Source of the DNA: Sinohyriopsis cumingii
Lineage: Eukaryota > Mollusca > Bivalvia > Unionida > Unionidae
Reading direction: 5' to 3'
Length of the DNA: 64,000 nt
Assembly (NCBI GenBank): GCA_028554795.2
Contig: CM068835.1
Coordinates: 58,691,219-58,755,218, forward strand
The notes below the pieces were generated by a model. It was not told the origin of the DNA. It was given only the letters and a program-made list of their open reading frames with translations, and searched no databases. Positions 37,511 to 49,011 of the stretch are shown here, in pieces. A program made the translations under genes and the position numbers. Numbering within the stretch: the stretch's first letter is position 1; the number at the start of each line of letters is the position of its first letter.

Positions 37511-38044
37511 CGAATCTGTGTGTTAAGATTTATGGCAATCCTCCAAGTAGTTCAGGATGAGTTGTGATAAAGTTGTGCTAATGGATGAATGCATGACAGA
37601 CCATCTCATCAGCTCTTTTAGCCTATGACTAATTGAGCTAAAAACACCGATACTGTCTGATTCAAATCTACAATGCACAGTAAACCATATGAAGCTAATG
37701 CATCACAATATTCAATGTATAGTTATTAGCAGTTAAGTCTGCATAAAAAAAACTGATTTCATACGAGTTCCTTGGACCATACATATGCACATGTTAATTT
37801 CTACATTAGTGTAATTGAGTGACACAGGAAGCAAAACATTGATTTTTCACACAGTACTTAATGCATGATTTAATCAGGATTTTTGGTTTTCTATAGGTTC
37901 TTCTCCACCTCCTCAAAAACTGACCATTCTTTACAAGAAATCATTTTATATAAAGCATTTTGAGATGTACTTCTATCCAATTACTCAATGACAAGGCTGG
38001 TCAGAATAAACAATGTTGATTACAGACAGAAAGAAAATGGGATA

Positions 38045-38047
<3 letters not shown>

Positions 38048-38142
<95 letters not shown>
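38048..38142. repeat. Compound microsatellite (AT)n-(TATG)n-(GT)n
   Basis: About 50 bases of alternating A and T, a short ATGT/ATGC stretch, then about 30 bases of alternating G and T. The compound structure suggests stepwise expansion from one AT/GT tract. Confidence 0.95.
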
Positions 38143-38143
<1 letters not shown>

Positions 38144-38342
38144 AATGGTCAGAACTGATGTTCTTTCATTAAATGAAGTAATATGTTAAGGAAATAAAAA
38201 TAGTTCTATACAGTTAGGGTTAAGATATATATATACAGAGGAATCTGAACTGATGTGAATTCCAATATGGTAGTGTGCCAATATATTGGTATATATGTAC
38301 ATCCCATATATAGATATATACCATATGAACCTTCTGTTTACA

Positions 38343-38972
38343 TTACAAAAGTTCTCTGATTATACTTAGACTGCAAGGAGAAATATTTTTTGAAATTACC
38401 TCGTTCTCAAACCAGTATTTCAGAAGGGATTGGGACTCGACACTGTGATCATCATGATAACGGCAAGTCAAGTTGGCAACGTTGCGTAGCTCTTTTTCAG
38501 AAAATAGACTGTCCAAACTGTCACCAACAGATTGAGGGCACTGGCACTGTATGAAGAATTCAAACTTCAAGTTCTGTCTCAGGTTTCCCAGAATTTTGGA
38601 AAGACTGTCATTTATGAATTTTCTGACAGGAATGCAAACTTCTGGATCCAATGTCTGGTGCTTTGCTGCCACTAGTGTGATCCTTGCAAAAATAACATAG
38701 CTCTTGAAATACAGAGTTAATCTGTACTGGCGGTCGATTTCAAATATGCCACAGCCACAGAAGATCTGATTTGTTCCCCTTCTCTTCAGTATTGGCCATT
38801 TTGCAATACAGACAGCAAGGAGCCTGTGGAAAATTGGTGATGGTAAAAATTTCCCAATAAAGACAAAACAAAGGACTGATGAGGTCTCCGTCTCAGCTTT
38901 AACATCCGGGGAAATTACTTCTGGTGGTGTTGTCTGGCGAAGCATGCAAGGGGCAAGAAAGAAATCTTCTAC
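38343..38972 (-). CDS. Roco-type (COR domain) gene, last exon
   Basis: Terminal coding exon, 209 codons plus TAA. The acceptor is TGTATTTTCAG just before GTAGAAG; I ignore an in-frame ATG lying in the intron. Starting in phase 0, it continues the COR domain (C-terminal of Roc) as VEDFFLAPCMLRQ, then KFLPSPIFHRLLAVCIAKWP (middle) and FCGCGIFEIDRQYRLTLYFK, ending with a helical/charged tail. COR domains follow a Roc GTPase in Roco proteins and mediate dimerisation. Here no Roc domain, kinase or leucine-rich repeats are in the window, so the protein's 5' architecture is unknown. The frame is intact. Assignment rests on remembered COR-like sequence in mollusc Roco proteins and on exact phase fit with two upstream exons. 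Confidence 0.7.
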   Translation of the reverse strand, partial: VEDFFLAPCMLRQTTPPEVISPDVKAETETSSVLCFVFIGKFLPSPIFHRLLAVCIAKWPILKRRGTNQIFCGCGIFEIDRQYRLTLYFKSYVIFARITLVAAKHQTLDPEVCIPVRKFINDSLSKILGNLRQNLKFEFFIQCQCPQSVGDSLDSLFSEKELRNVANLTCRYHDDHSVESQSLLKYWFENEVISKNISPCSLSIIRELL

Positions 38973-39506
38973 CTGAAAATACAAATTCATTTTTAAAAAA
39001 ATATTAATGATATGGAGTGATTGTAGACATTATTTCCATATTATTAGTTGTTTTCTAATTTATGACAGTTCATTTGGTTGGGTATTTTATATACTGGTAT
39101 ATGCTGAACCTGTACAAGGAAACTATCTTATAAAAAAATGTGATAGTTTATGGTTTAATAATTGTATCTAATCAGCCACAAAATGAGCAAAATAGGTCAA
39201 TACCACAGACAAGCTTATATTAACTGTACTTCCTTTGATGTCTTCAGTATCTTGAACATCAATTTGTAGTCCATGAAGTAATATTAATATATCAGAATTC
39301 TAGAAATGTAGTCAAAACAAAATTGAATTATTTTTTACTTTTTATCTGTATCTTAATATCATTCTTTATTTCTCTTGGTTATTTTTTGGATGACAAACAG
39401 CTCATTACATTTATTAGACCAATCAATTGGCTGTTGACTCATGAGTTTGCTTATTTCATCATCCTTCAGATTTGCTTAGTTACTTCAAAGCTTCATATTA
39501 CACACC

Positions 39507-39826
39507 ACTCCGGTGGCCTAGTGGTTTGAGTGTCCGCCTCGGATGCGGGAGGTCGTGGGTTCAATCCCCGACCGAGTCATACCAGAGACTTACAAAAATG
39601 GTACTAACAGCTGCCTCGCTTGGAGCTCAGCATTAAGAGGTTATTGTTAGGACTGGTTGGCCTGGTGTCAGGATAATGTGACTGGGTGGGACATCATGCT
39701 ACATGTCTGCGGCATGATGCCTCAGTGCTAGACATCACTATAAACTGGCACATTGCAGACATCATAGCGATATGACTGAAAAATTGTTAAAGCTACTTTA
39801 ATAAAAAAATCAAAATCACATCACAT
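39507..39826 (+). mobile_element. SINE family B, copy 3 (best preserved)
   Basis: The head GGTGGCCTAGTGGTTTGAGT and GGTCGTGGGTTCAATCCCCG give clear A and B boxes of a tRNA-derived promoter. The body matches copies 1 and 2, with GGCCTGGTGTCAGGATAATG, TGACTGGGTGGGACATCATG and ACATCACTATAAACTGGCAC. The tail is AAAATCAAAATCACATCACA. It lies in the Roco-gene intron, antisense to that gene. Confidence 0.9.
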
Positions 39827-39829
39827 TAC

Positions 39830-41890
39830 TTATCACACATGCTTCTATATAATTTTGCAAAATGAATGACGATCTAAACTTCAAAATGTAACCCATATAT
39901 TTATTTATACATGCATCCAATAACATGCTCAAGATTTTATCTGGCATATCTGAACATCTACTGGTTTTGATTTGGTTCTCTTCAATTTACCAGCAACAAA
40001 CAATTAGGTGACTGTAAAGATGCTTTAAAAAATAATGACTATTTATTCAACATCATGTAAATTTATATTGGAACATCAGTTCTACACTTTCTGTAGTTTA
40101 AAATTCAGTAAAATAAATTAGTAACATATAAAAGATTAATACCAAATACATGTAAATTGGAAACAGAGTTAAAGAATAACTTATCACAAAACTTCTATGG
40201 AAAGCAGCCAACAGTATAGAGATAACAGTATTGACTATTTTATAAACTGAAATAAAGATAACATAGGACTCACAAAAGATTACAGAACCCAAACTATATT
40301 AACAGTAGGATAGCTATCTTAACAATCACACTGATTATGCTTCATGTAACTTAACCAACAATTAAGCAGAAAAATAGGTGCCATCATCGGTCCAACATCA
40401 CATTCATGAAGGCTTATATAACTTGTTTAATGATGCCATCTACAAGGAAGAGACAATAACAAAATGGAAATGCTGAAGCTTTCAAAACTTTCCACTTTAT
40501 CAATAAGTATATTTTGTTTTACACCTTAAAGTCTCCATGTTTGCTTTTCTAAATTATTATCTATCTAATATACAGGCACTCCAAAAATAACAAGTATTGT
40601 GACTGTAAACGAATGAAAAATAATCCACTGGTTTACAAAATGTCCATTACAAATTCATTTTTGTATTAATTTTAGTGTTGTCTTTAACTTGTTTGCTTTC
40701 CTCTAAGTTTATAACACTGTTGGGATGTTTTGCCTACACTAAATGTTTAAATTAATGTTCAAATGTTATCAATCTGGAATCCAAAGAAGAGGTAGCACCA
40801 ACCTAACTGATACACTACTCACCAGCAAAGCATATAATTCCATTTAATGTCACATATCTGTAATCTTTGAAATCTGTAATTCATTCAAATCATCAATGAG
40901 TTGAAATATACAGTACCCATCATAGATGTTACTGCTAGAATGACTACATCTGACAAGGTCTTGCATATTTTGCTTGGTCTCACCTTACAATGCTCTCAAG
41001 CAGTTTTTCAGGTTTGCTTTTAATACATTTTTTCAGCTCCTTGTAAGTTAAGTTGTTCCACTTGTCATCTCTCATATCTAATTTACTATGCATATTTGTA
41101 ATCATAGCTTGTTTGCCTTATACTTGTACTTTGTTTTGTCTTCTCTGAAACCATAATGTTTGTTAACTTCTTTTATTCATTTAAATAGTGAAAAACATGG
41201 CATAAGTTGGTAGAGAATTTAATTACTTTGATAATCCTGCTTATGATGCATAGTACACTGAACATGAATTCAGCAGAAAATTACACTGATGAAGATTCTA
41301 TCATATATAATTTACTCCTAAACATATGCCAGACTCACTGTGTAAATTAAATCAGTAAACTGTCTCAGAACTAATAGCCATTAGGAACATAGTCTTGAAA
41401 ATATATATGTACATTAGAATTAGGTAATATAAAATAACATAACTGAGCCGAATTAAAAAAAAGAGAAAAGAATGGTCATAAAAACTGGATACAGATAAAC
41501 ATCACAAGCAAGAAAAAGCCCATATATCTGACTGATCTAAAAGTTCCAGACTGACTGCTATCTTCAAGATGAATATAAAATGCAAGCAGATATGAAGCAC
41601 AAGGTCAGTGGCCATTAAATAAAGTATCCATAAAATGGACACAAACACTGAACAAATGAAGCACAACTTAAAATTTAACTAAAATCTTAATTTTCTTCTT
41701 CCTTTATTTTTATTTTTATAATAATGATGATGACTAACACATAATGATGTGTACTTTTGTGATGGCATCACAAATACAGAAACTCTAAATTGTATGTGGT
41801 ATTAATTACTGCAGATTTAGCCAATGATAGCTTCATTGATAGTACAGTATACACTCTTTCTGCCTTTGCTTGGAATCAAAAATCTGATGA
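39830..41890. other. No gene recognised
   Basis: AT-rich intronic DNA without recognisable coding or repeat structure. Confidence 0.4.
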
Positions 41891-41892
41891 TA

Positions 41893-42009
41893 GTATACAA
41901 TATACAGTCAATAAAGATTGTGTAAACAATATACAGTAAATATAGATTGTGTAAACAATATACAGTAAATTTAGATTGTGTAAACAATATACAGTAAATA
42001 CAGATTGTG
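41893..42009. repeat. 29-bp minisatellite, about four units
   Basis: GATTGTGTAAACAATATACA recurs at 41,916, 41,945 and 41,974 with exact 29-base spacing. GATTGTG appears again at 42,003, and a partial unit precedes the first. Confidence 0.92.
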
Positions 42010-42789
42010 CACCCTGAGGCTTTAGCTACAAGTAAACATGGAAGAGGCATGTAATCTGTAGTCTGTAATGCCTCTATTTTATTTACAACATAACAGATAA
42101 ATAGGGAAATCGAAATGCACCATATTCATCAACGAGATATACAAGTGCTTTCAGCTTCCAAAATCTCTCTCCCAAATGGCATTTCCTATACTTGTCATCA
42201 GCCTTCAAAACAAAATCAACTACATCAATATAAAATTGAGCCATGACAAATGATTAGAGAGAAATACCTACATGTATACATGTTCCACTCATGTTCCCAA
42301 AGAAGGGTCAGATGATGAAAATACTATTACTTAATCTACACATATTACAGCTGGATGCTCATCCACTTAAGACTGGGTTAACAGAGTTCAGTCCATCTGT
42401 GTATAGTAAAGATTATTTAATAACATTTGACAAGGGACTTGGATTTTGGAAACATCATCAATGAAATACATTACATCAAAATTCATCATTTACTTTTCAT
42501 AATGTGTATGTATTCATGCATGTTGATAATCAGATGATGCTGTACATACATACAGTAAACAGTTCATACTGGCATGATTACTGTAAGAACTCCTGCAATT
42601 AGTCCTTTAGTTAAATTTATGGAAAGAAATTGTCAATAGCCCTATGCTTTTTATTAATCTGTGATATTTTCTTTCTCTGTTTTTCAATGACAAGCAGATG
42701 CTCCTAAATCATATAGGGTGTGTCCCACTAAACTTGTTGGTATATAGTATAATGTTCATTATGCTAACAAGAACCTCAGTGGCTAAAAC

Positions 42790-44010
42790 TTGGTGCTGAA
42801 GCACTGTCACAGGTATGTCAGGTGTTGGTACTGAACCAGTCATAGGTGTTTCAGGTACAACTGTTGATACTGATTCATAGTCATAGGTTTGTCATGAACA
42901 TTGCTCGTACTGAATCATTGTCATAAGTGTGTCAGATACAACTGTTAGTATTGAATCATTGTCAAAGGTGTGTCAAGTACAATGGCTGGTACTGAATCAG
43001 ATGTGTTAGATACAACTGTTGTTACTGGATCATTGCCATACATGTGTCAGATACAACTGTTGATACTGACTCATTGTTGTGGGTGTGTCAGATACATCTG
43101 TTGGTACTGAATCATTGTCATAGGTGTGTAAGGTACAAATGCTGGTACTGAATCATTGTCATAGGTGTGTAAGGTACAACTGCTGGTAATGAATCATTGT
43201 CACAGGTGTGTAAGGTACAACTGATGGTAATGAATAGTTGTCATAGGTGTGTCAGGTACAACTGCTGGTACTGAATAATTGTCATAGGTGTGTCAGGTAC
43301 AATGGCTGGTACTGAATCATTGTCACTGGTGTGTAAGGTACAATGTCTGGTACTGAATAATTGTCATAGGTGTGTCAGGTACAACTGTTGGTACTGAATA
43401 ATTGTCATAGGTGTGTCAGGTACAACTGCTGGTAATGAATAATTGTCATAGGTGTGTCAGGTACAACTGCTGGTACTGAATCATTGTCACAGGTGTGTAA
43501 GGTACAATGTCTGGTACTGAATCATTGTCATAGGTGTGTAAGGTACAATGTCTGGTACTGAATCATTGTCATAGGTGTGTAAGGTACAATGTCTGGTACT
43601 GAATAATTGTCATAGGTGTGTCAGGTAGAATGGCTGGTACTGAATCATTGTCACAGGTGTGTAAGGTGCAACTGTTGGTACTGAATCATTGTCATAGGTT
43701 TGTCAGGTACAACTGCTGGTACTGAATAATTGTCATAGGTGTGTAAGGTACAACTGCTGGTACTGAATAACTGTCATGGGTGTGTCAGGTACAACTGCTG
43801 GTACTGAATAATTGTCATAGGTGTGTCAGGTACAACTGCTGGTACTGAATAATTGTCATAGGTGTGTCAGGTACAACTGATGGTACTGAATAATTGTCAT
43901 AAGTGTGTCAGGTACAACTGATGGCACTGAATAATTGTCATAGTTGTGTCAGGTACAATGTCTGGTACTGAATAAATGTCATAGGTGTGTAAGGTACAAC
44001 TGCTGGTACT
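42790..44010. repeat. 41-bp minisatellite, about 29 units
   Basis: Units of the form GTGTGTCAGGTACAACTGCT followed by GGTACTGAATAATTGTCATA repeat with a 41-base period, measured for example between 43,801 and 43,842. The units vary: CAATGTCTGG, CAATGGCTGG, CAACTGATGG, GTAAGG against GTCAGG, and AATCATT against AATAATT. The left third is more diverged than the right. The right end runs into a Tigger-like transposase remnant. Confidence 0.93.
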
Positions 44011-44014
44011 GAAT

Positions 44015-44335
44015 CAGCATCATCCTTGTCATTTCCAGCAATGGAAACATCTGTTGCTTCCTGGCAATCACTAATTTCACAAACAATATCCTCAACTATT
44101 GGTATCACGAATGTGGCAGTGTCAATATCAGAATTAACATGATCAAAAAACTTAATATCCTTGTTACCAGACCCAAATAGGTATAATGCATCATGCACCA
44201 TAGCAAGGGGAACATCAGCATCATCACTATCACTGGTAATGACATTGGTTTGCTCATAAAACCCTGCCTTAATAAAACAGTTTGCAACACAATCTATGGA
44301 AATGTCACTCCATGCATGATAAACTGACTTACTGA
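44015..44335 (-). pseudogene. Tigger/pogo-type transposase, C-terminal remnant
   Basis: The minus-strand frame contains HAWSDISIDCVANCFIKAGF and then an acidic tail (SDSDDADVP, IVEDIVCEISDCQEA). Tigger-type transposases end this way: an 'AW..v....i.nCF.kAGF' segment after the DDE domain, then an acidic region. The catalytic part is missing. The frame runs straight into the 41-bp minisatellite, which therefore grew in or next to the element's 3' part. It is a different subfamily from the copy at 45,000. Confidence 0.65.
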
Positions 44336-44529
44336 CAATACATTTAGTTCAAAGTCAAATTTTCATGAATTTATTCTGTGTCTAAAGAGACATTTTTCGT
44401 TTCTTACTGGTGAATTATTTTCAACTATTTTCACAACAATTAGAATTCAAAATGAATGAGAGAAGGATTAATTCAAGTTGTACTTAATTAGCCAGATAAG
44501 ATACAGGACTATACCATATTTATAGTATA

Positions 44530-44680
44530 TGTTGGAAAACCATATTTGTTGGGACACCATAAATTTAATTAAAAGTTAATTTTTTTTGTGCACTTTATGT
44601 TCTGGGACACATCATTTTTTTTTTCAAGTCATAAGTTGTAGGACACCTTTCAAATCATTCGAAAATTACATGTCATAAAA
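44530..44680. repeat. Three GGGACAC-type subterminal repeats
   Basis: TTGTTGGGACACC, GTTCTGGGACACA and GTTGTAGGACACC occur at about 44,549, 44,604 and 44,635. GGTGTGTCCCAC, the inverted form, occurs at 42,718. These may be transposase binding sites near the end of one of the two Tigger-like remnants. Confidence 0.4.
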
Positions 44681-44999
44681 TGCACTCAAATGCAAATTTT
44701 AAGAAAACTTTAAAAAAGAAAACGCTGTGAGTGTTGTTTGTTTAAACTTTTCTTCCTAGATGAAAATTTGCTAAGAACAAGAGCTCAGGGAAGAATGAAT
44801 CGTTAGCACACATGAGAACGAGTCCAATCTTTTCTGTTTTAATTTATGCTTCAACAAAGATTTTTTAAATTAAATGTCAAGGTTTATTTGCCATTCGTGC
44901 TCATTACACAATTTATTTTGACAAAATGACTATTGATGAGCACAGTATAAACTATTCACTGTAATTACGTAAAAATATATTCAGAGAGAGAGAGAGTCT

Positions 45000-46430
45000 G
45001 TCTACAATCTTAATAGCCCACTCAACCTCCTCAGGCTCAAATTTGTCCTCTTCACTGTCATTGCCATCACATTCAGTATCTCTTATGATACTGTCCTCAC
45101 ATCCATTCAAGTTATTGTTAACACAACAAACTTTAAATGATTTTCAGATCAGATCTGGCTTATCTGGAAGCGATTAGACTGCTTTCACAATCCAGTCCAC
45201 AACTGTTTGTTTATTTGCCCTCTTAATACGAGACATGTTGTCTTTTTCCTTGGATAGGCCCTCTGCTGCTTTACAAATAAAATATGTCCAGCTTTTCCTC
45301 ATGTCAGACTTGACCGGTTTATTAACACTGTTCTTTAGTGGCTGTAGCTTGGAGGTGCATCCGCTCTGACTAATTGCAGGTACCGTGTTACCCCTTCTCA
45401 AAGCCCATTTTACAACATCTGTAATATGTGCACGGAAAGAATCAATCACGAAAAGAGATCATTCCTTTCCTGTATACTTGATATATCTCTTTAATCCACT
45501 GTAGCATCACCTCCTCATCAGCCCAACCCTTATCCTGCACACGTACCATCCAAATTTTTGGTGCCTGAATATCGTTTAGCTCCCTCACACCATGAAAAAT
45601 TGTCATTGGCGGCAACACATCTCTTGCTGCAGAAACTTCAAGTACAAAGGTTAGATGCTTTTTATCCGCGCCAGTCATGTGAATTCTCACACCTTTAACA
45701 CCTATCCTTTAGACAGTTCATCCAGGAATGAGATTGAAGTACATATGAGTTTCATCCATGTTAATTATCATCTTTTCAAAATCATCTTCTCCTCTTGCCT
45801 TTATGAATTCGTGGAAAATTTGCATTTTCTCCTCCAAATCTCCTGGGAGATGATGGGCCATCATTGTCCATGAATAAAGCATGAGGTTGTGTCGCTATAA
45901 AAAAACTTGTTGCCCAGTTCCTACTGGCTTATGACTCAATTTCTGGACGTTACATGACAAATTCCTTGGCATAAGTGCATATAGTGTCCACACTAACAGG
46001 GATCTGCAGATCATGTTGGACGAGAACAAACTTTGCAATTTTTCCATCTAACTCATTGCCATATGATCCTGGTCTCCCACTCCTTGCTAAATGTCCCCAT
46101 TCATTCAGCTGCGGAGACAAATCTATTTTTGACCAATATGCAATGGTTGATTTGGGGATTCTGAAATGTCTTGCTGTTACTCAAATTCCATGCAATTTTG
46201 AGAAATTTACATCTTCCTCTTTTTGTTTTAATGTAAAACACTTGTAATGCCCTCACCTGACATCATTTTTGTAGGCATCATCTCTCTCCTGACTGGGTTC
46301 TCCAATTTCGTGTCTTTCTGCAGCTGGTTCATTTTCTTTTACATCATACTCCTAATCTCTAGCACGCTTTTTGGTCAACCTACGAGCCTCTTAGGTGAAG
46401 CTTTAGGAAACACATTTTCTTTCCATGCAT
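45000..46430 (-). pseudogene. Tigger/pogo-type transposase pseudogene
   Basis: Reads on the minus strand in the order of a pogo/Tigger transposase. An N-terminal helix-turn-helix (ARHFRIPKSTIAYWSK, about 46,170) comes first. The second DNA-binding part follows (SGRPGSYGNELDGKIAKFVL, then IPVSVDTICTYAKEFV). The DDE domain is next: INMDETHMYFNLIPG with the first catalytic Asp, TGADKKHLTFVLEVSA, DKGWADEEVMLQWI, then MIDSFRAHIT with the second Asp and SGCTSKLQPLKNSVNKPVKS. It ends in an acidic tail near 45,030. Several in-frame stops (after NLIPG, after TV, before VTARHF) and at least one frameshift show it is dead. Such elements move by cut-and-paste at TA sites; the ends were not located with confidence. 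Confidence 0.85.
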
Positions 46431-46659
46431 GAGGCAAGGACTCTTCACTACTTGAGTATCACACTACAAACTTATCCATATTAGCCAATATCTATAATGT
46501 GTATTTTTTTATTCCCCTTAAGTTTATATATGCTATGTACATGATAACAATGACTGTGATGAATCACTTTTTGTGTAAATGTGTGAGAATTTATCATTTC
46601 AAAGTGTTCCATTGTTTCTATTTATTTTCAAAATCCCAGTGAAAACCGGTAGAAAGAAA

Positions 46660-46693
46660 TCAAAGTTGGCTTCCCCATATCGGCCAACTTTGA
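46660..46693. repeat. Perfect 11-bp hairpin
   Basis: TCAAAGTTGGC and GCCAACTTTGA enclose a 12-base loop. It lies 27 bases outside the left end of the complete DNA transposon, and I cannot assign it to an element. Confidence 0.75.
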
Positions 46694-46717
46694 AAACATA
46701 TGTATCATTTTTAAAAA

Positions 46718-46720
46718 ATA
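46718..46720. repeat. Target-site duplication ATA (left)
   Basis: ATA directly precedes the left inverted repeat and also directly follows the right one (49,122-49,124). Three bases can match by chance, so this supports the element ends without proving them. Confidence 0.55.
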
Positions 46721-46840
46721 CACTGGACAACAAATTTTTACAAAAGTCATGTTACTGAAATAAAATTAGTCAATTCTTATCAATTTTTATGTGCTGAACA
46801 CGAATATGACAGTCAAATTGCAAAATTGGCTCTAGTTTTT
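46721..46840 (+). repeat. Left terminal inverted repeat
   Basis: Pairs with 49,012-49,121. The outer 12 bases and two inner blocks match well; the sequence between them is diverged. Confidence 0.8.
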
Positions 46841-46938
46841 TTTGTAATCTGCAAGAAATTAATGTTTACATAACGAAATGCATTCCAATAGTAAAAGGTC
46901 AACTGTAATAGCCTACCTATAAAAAATCAAGTCATTGA

Positions 46939-48627
46939 CTACATCTTAGATTTCTTCGCCTGTCTCTTGTACAGCTGTTCGGGAGCATCTCTGAGGAGTG
47001 TCCAGCAGTAGTCAGCCAGCATTGTAGTGGACCATTTTCCCTGGTATCTTTGTTCCATTGTTGCGATATCTTGATGAAAACGTTCGCCGTGTTCATCACT
47101 AACAATACCACAGTTGCTAGGAAAGAAATCCAAATGGGAATGAAGGAAGTGAATCTTTAGAGACATATTGCAGCCAAGTTTCTTATACTTCATCAACATG
47201 TCTTCTACTAGTTCCTTATAGTTTTCTGCCCTAACATTTCCGAGGAAGTTTGTAGAAACTAGGCGAAAAGCATTCCATGCTTGTTTCGCGTCACCTTCCA
47301 GCAAGTTGTTGAACCGGTCATCTTTGAAAAGCTCTCGAATCTGAGGACCCACAAAAACTCCCTCTTTAATCTTTGCTTCGCTGAGTCGAGGGAATTTTTC
47401 ATGCAGGTATCGGAATGCTGGCAAAGTCCGGTCAATGGCTTTCACGAAGTTCTTCATCAAACCTAGTTTGATGTGAAGGGGTGGTAGCAAGATTTTCTGA
47501 GCCTCAACCAGAGCTGGGTGTTGGATATTCTTCTCTCCAATGGCTACATTCTGCCTGTGAGTCCATTCCTTCCTCATGTAGTGCATTTCCCTTGCTCGGC
47601 TATCCCACTCGCATAAGAAACACATGTATTTTGTATATCCTTGCTGCAGTCCCATTAAAAGGGCAACTACCTTCAAATCACCACAGAGGTGCCAGCTGTA
47701 CTTGTTATACTCAATGGAATTCAGTAGCTGCCTTAAGTTATCGTATGTCTCTTTCATGTGGACAGCATACGCTACTGGAATAGATGGAAGAATGTTTCCA
47801 TTGTGCAAAAGCACAGCCTTGAGACTCAGTTTCGAAGAGTCCACAAATAGTCTCCATTCTTGTGGGTCATGAGTGATTTTTAAAGCATTCATGAGGCCCT
47901 CAATATCGGAACAGAATATCAGATTACTTTCCTTTCTGAAGAAAGGCTCCAATTGCTGGTGGCGCTTTCGATATGCAGTAATTGTGACATCTTCTTCTAG
48001 AAGATTCCATTGTTGGAGTCTTGATCCTAGCAATTCTGCCTTGTTCTTTGATAAGTCCAAATCACGAATCAGGTCATTTAGTTCTTCCTGTGTTATTCTG
48101 TGTGGGGTTGATGATGCACCACAGTGAAAATCTGGATCACTGCATGCTGATGGACCAGGAGAAGAACAGGTCGACTCACCTTTGTCTTCGTCAGATGAAT
48201 CAAGAGAATATTCTGCTGGAGGTTCTGGAATAGGAAGTCCCTCACCATGTGGAACTGGTCTCAATGCAGACGGAATGTTTGGGTAGACTATTCTCGACTT
48301 CTTTCGCTTCGTTATTCCGCCGGAAAGAGGAGGAACCAAGCAGAAGTAACAGTCATTTAGGTGGTTGCTTGGCTCTCTCCACACCATTGGGACTGCAAAC
48401 GGCATTGATGACCTTTTGCAATTCAACCACTGTGAAAGCTGTGTTGTACATGTAGCACAGCATATATGCGGAGCCCAAGGCTTGTCTTGGTCACCAACCT
48501 TGCATCCGAAGTAAAGATGATATGCCTTCTTCACTTGAGAATTGATACTTTTCTTCTGGTTGGCAAATGTCACTTCCCCACAAATATAGCAAAAATTGTC
48601 CGCGGTATTAACACACTTTCGAGGCAT
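46939..48627 (-). CDS. Intact transposase-like protein, 562 aa
   Basis: Uninterrupted, intronless ORF inside the 2.4-kb transposon. The N-terminus has paired cysteines and a histidine: C13-x2-C16, C42, H54, C56/C57, C60, then C93-x2-C96, suggesting zinc binding. A Pro/Ser/acidic linker (about 115-175) and a helical stretch lead to the likely catalytic core. That core has FVDSSK (D263), HLCGDLKVVALL (D317), a CFLC knuckle (C336, C339) with MHY, and SDEHGERFHQDI (E512 or E515). I infer a DDE/RNase H-like triad from Asp-Asp-Glu in this order. The protein belongs to a family I recall as highly multiplied in arthropod and other invertebrate genomes, usually annotated as uncharacterized. The first ATG (48,627) is used: it is followed at once by the conserved cysteine region and lies downstream of a TATA box. 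Confidence 0.88.
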   Translation of the reverse strand: MPRKCVNTADNFCYICGEVTFANQKKSINSQVKKAYHLYFGCKVGDQDKPWAPHICCATCTTQLSQWLNCKRSSMPFAVPMVWREPSNHLNDCYFCLVPPLSGGITKRKKSRIVYPNIPSALRPVPHGEGLPIPEPPAEYSLDSSDEDKGESTCSSPGPSACSDPDFHCGASSTPHRITQEELNDLIRDLDLSKNKAELLGSRLQQWNLLEEDVTITAYRKRHQQLEPFFRKESNLIFCSDIEGLMNALKITHDPQEWRLFVDSSKLSLKAVLLHNGNILPSIPVAYAVHMKETYDNLRQLLNSIEYNKYSWHLCGDLKVVALLMGLQQGYTKYMCFLCEWDSRAREMHYMRKEWTHRQNVAIGEKNIQHPALVEAQKILLPPLHIKLGLMKNFVKAIDRTLPAFRYLHEKFPRLSEAKIKEGVFVGPQIRELFKDDRFNNLLEGDAKQAWNAFRLVSTNFLGNVRAENYKELVEDMLMKYKKLGCNMSLKIHFLHSHLDFFPSNCGIVSDEHGERFHQDIATMEQRYQGKWSTTMLADYCWTLLRDAPEQLYKRQAKKSKM

Positions 48628-48740
48628 TACTGTTCTTTATTGTACGTAAATGGATAAAATAATAAGTTTTATGTAACAGTAGCTTGAACTGTCTCGCACA
48701 ACGTCTAAAATATTTTAAATGCTGAACCTATCTGATTGGG

Positions 48741-48750
48741 CTTTATATAG
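48741..48750 (-). promoter_or_regulatory. TATA box of the transposon gene
   Basis: CTATATAAAG on the minus strand, about 115 bases upstream of the ATG at 48,627, followed closely by CCCAATCAG (an inverted-direction CCAAT motif). Spacing suits a start site near 48,710. Confidence 0.6.
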
Positions 48751-48861
48751 TACACTGCTTACGTCAGCTTCAGCAGCCGCCTGGCATTAGTATAATAGGC
48801 CTACACATGTATAGTACACTGCTGACGTCAACTTACTTCAGCAGCCGCATGGCATTAGTAT
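48746..48861 (-). promoter_or_regulatory. Duplicated promoter unit with CRE-like sites
   Basis: Two direct copies of about 50 bp (48,746-48,793 and 48,810-48,861) share TATAGTACACTGCT, ACGTCA, TTCAGCAGCCGC and TGGCATTAGTAT. The distal copy holds a perfect cAMP-response element TGACGTCA (48,823-48,830); the proximal copy has TTACGTCA (48,759-48,766). Both lie just upstream of the TATA box with respect to the transposase gene. Confidence 0.7.
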
Positions 48862-49011
48862 TGCATTGCATCAGAAAATGATGCAATCAACTGTGGATGA
48901 TGTGAGCATGATGGTATTATGCAATGTTACATCATTATTCCGGATGTTGCTGCAGTCCTACTGGAGAAATTTACACAGTGAAACATAGAAAATGAGGTAT
49001 ATGAATATCTT

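Noticed and set aside
43938-44201. 87-codon ORF as an independent gene
   Set aside because: It is the acidic tail of a Tigger-type transposase remnant running into a minisatellite.
47281-48657. Plus-strand ORFs of 60-100 codons at 47.3-48.7 kb
   Set aside because: Antisense shadows of the intact 562-codon transposase-like gene.
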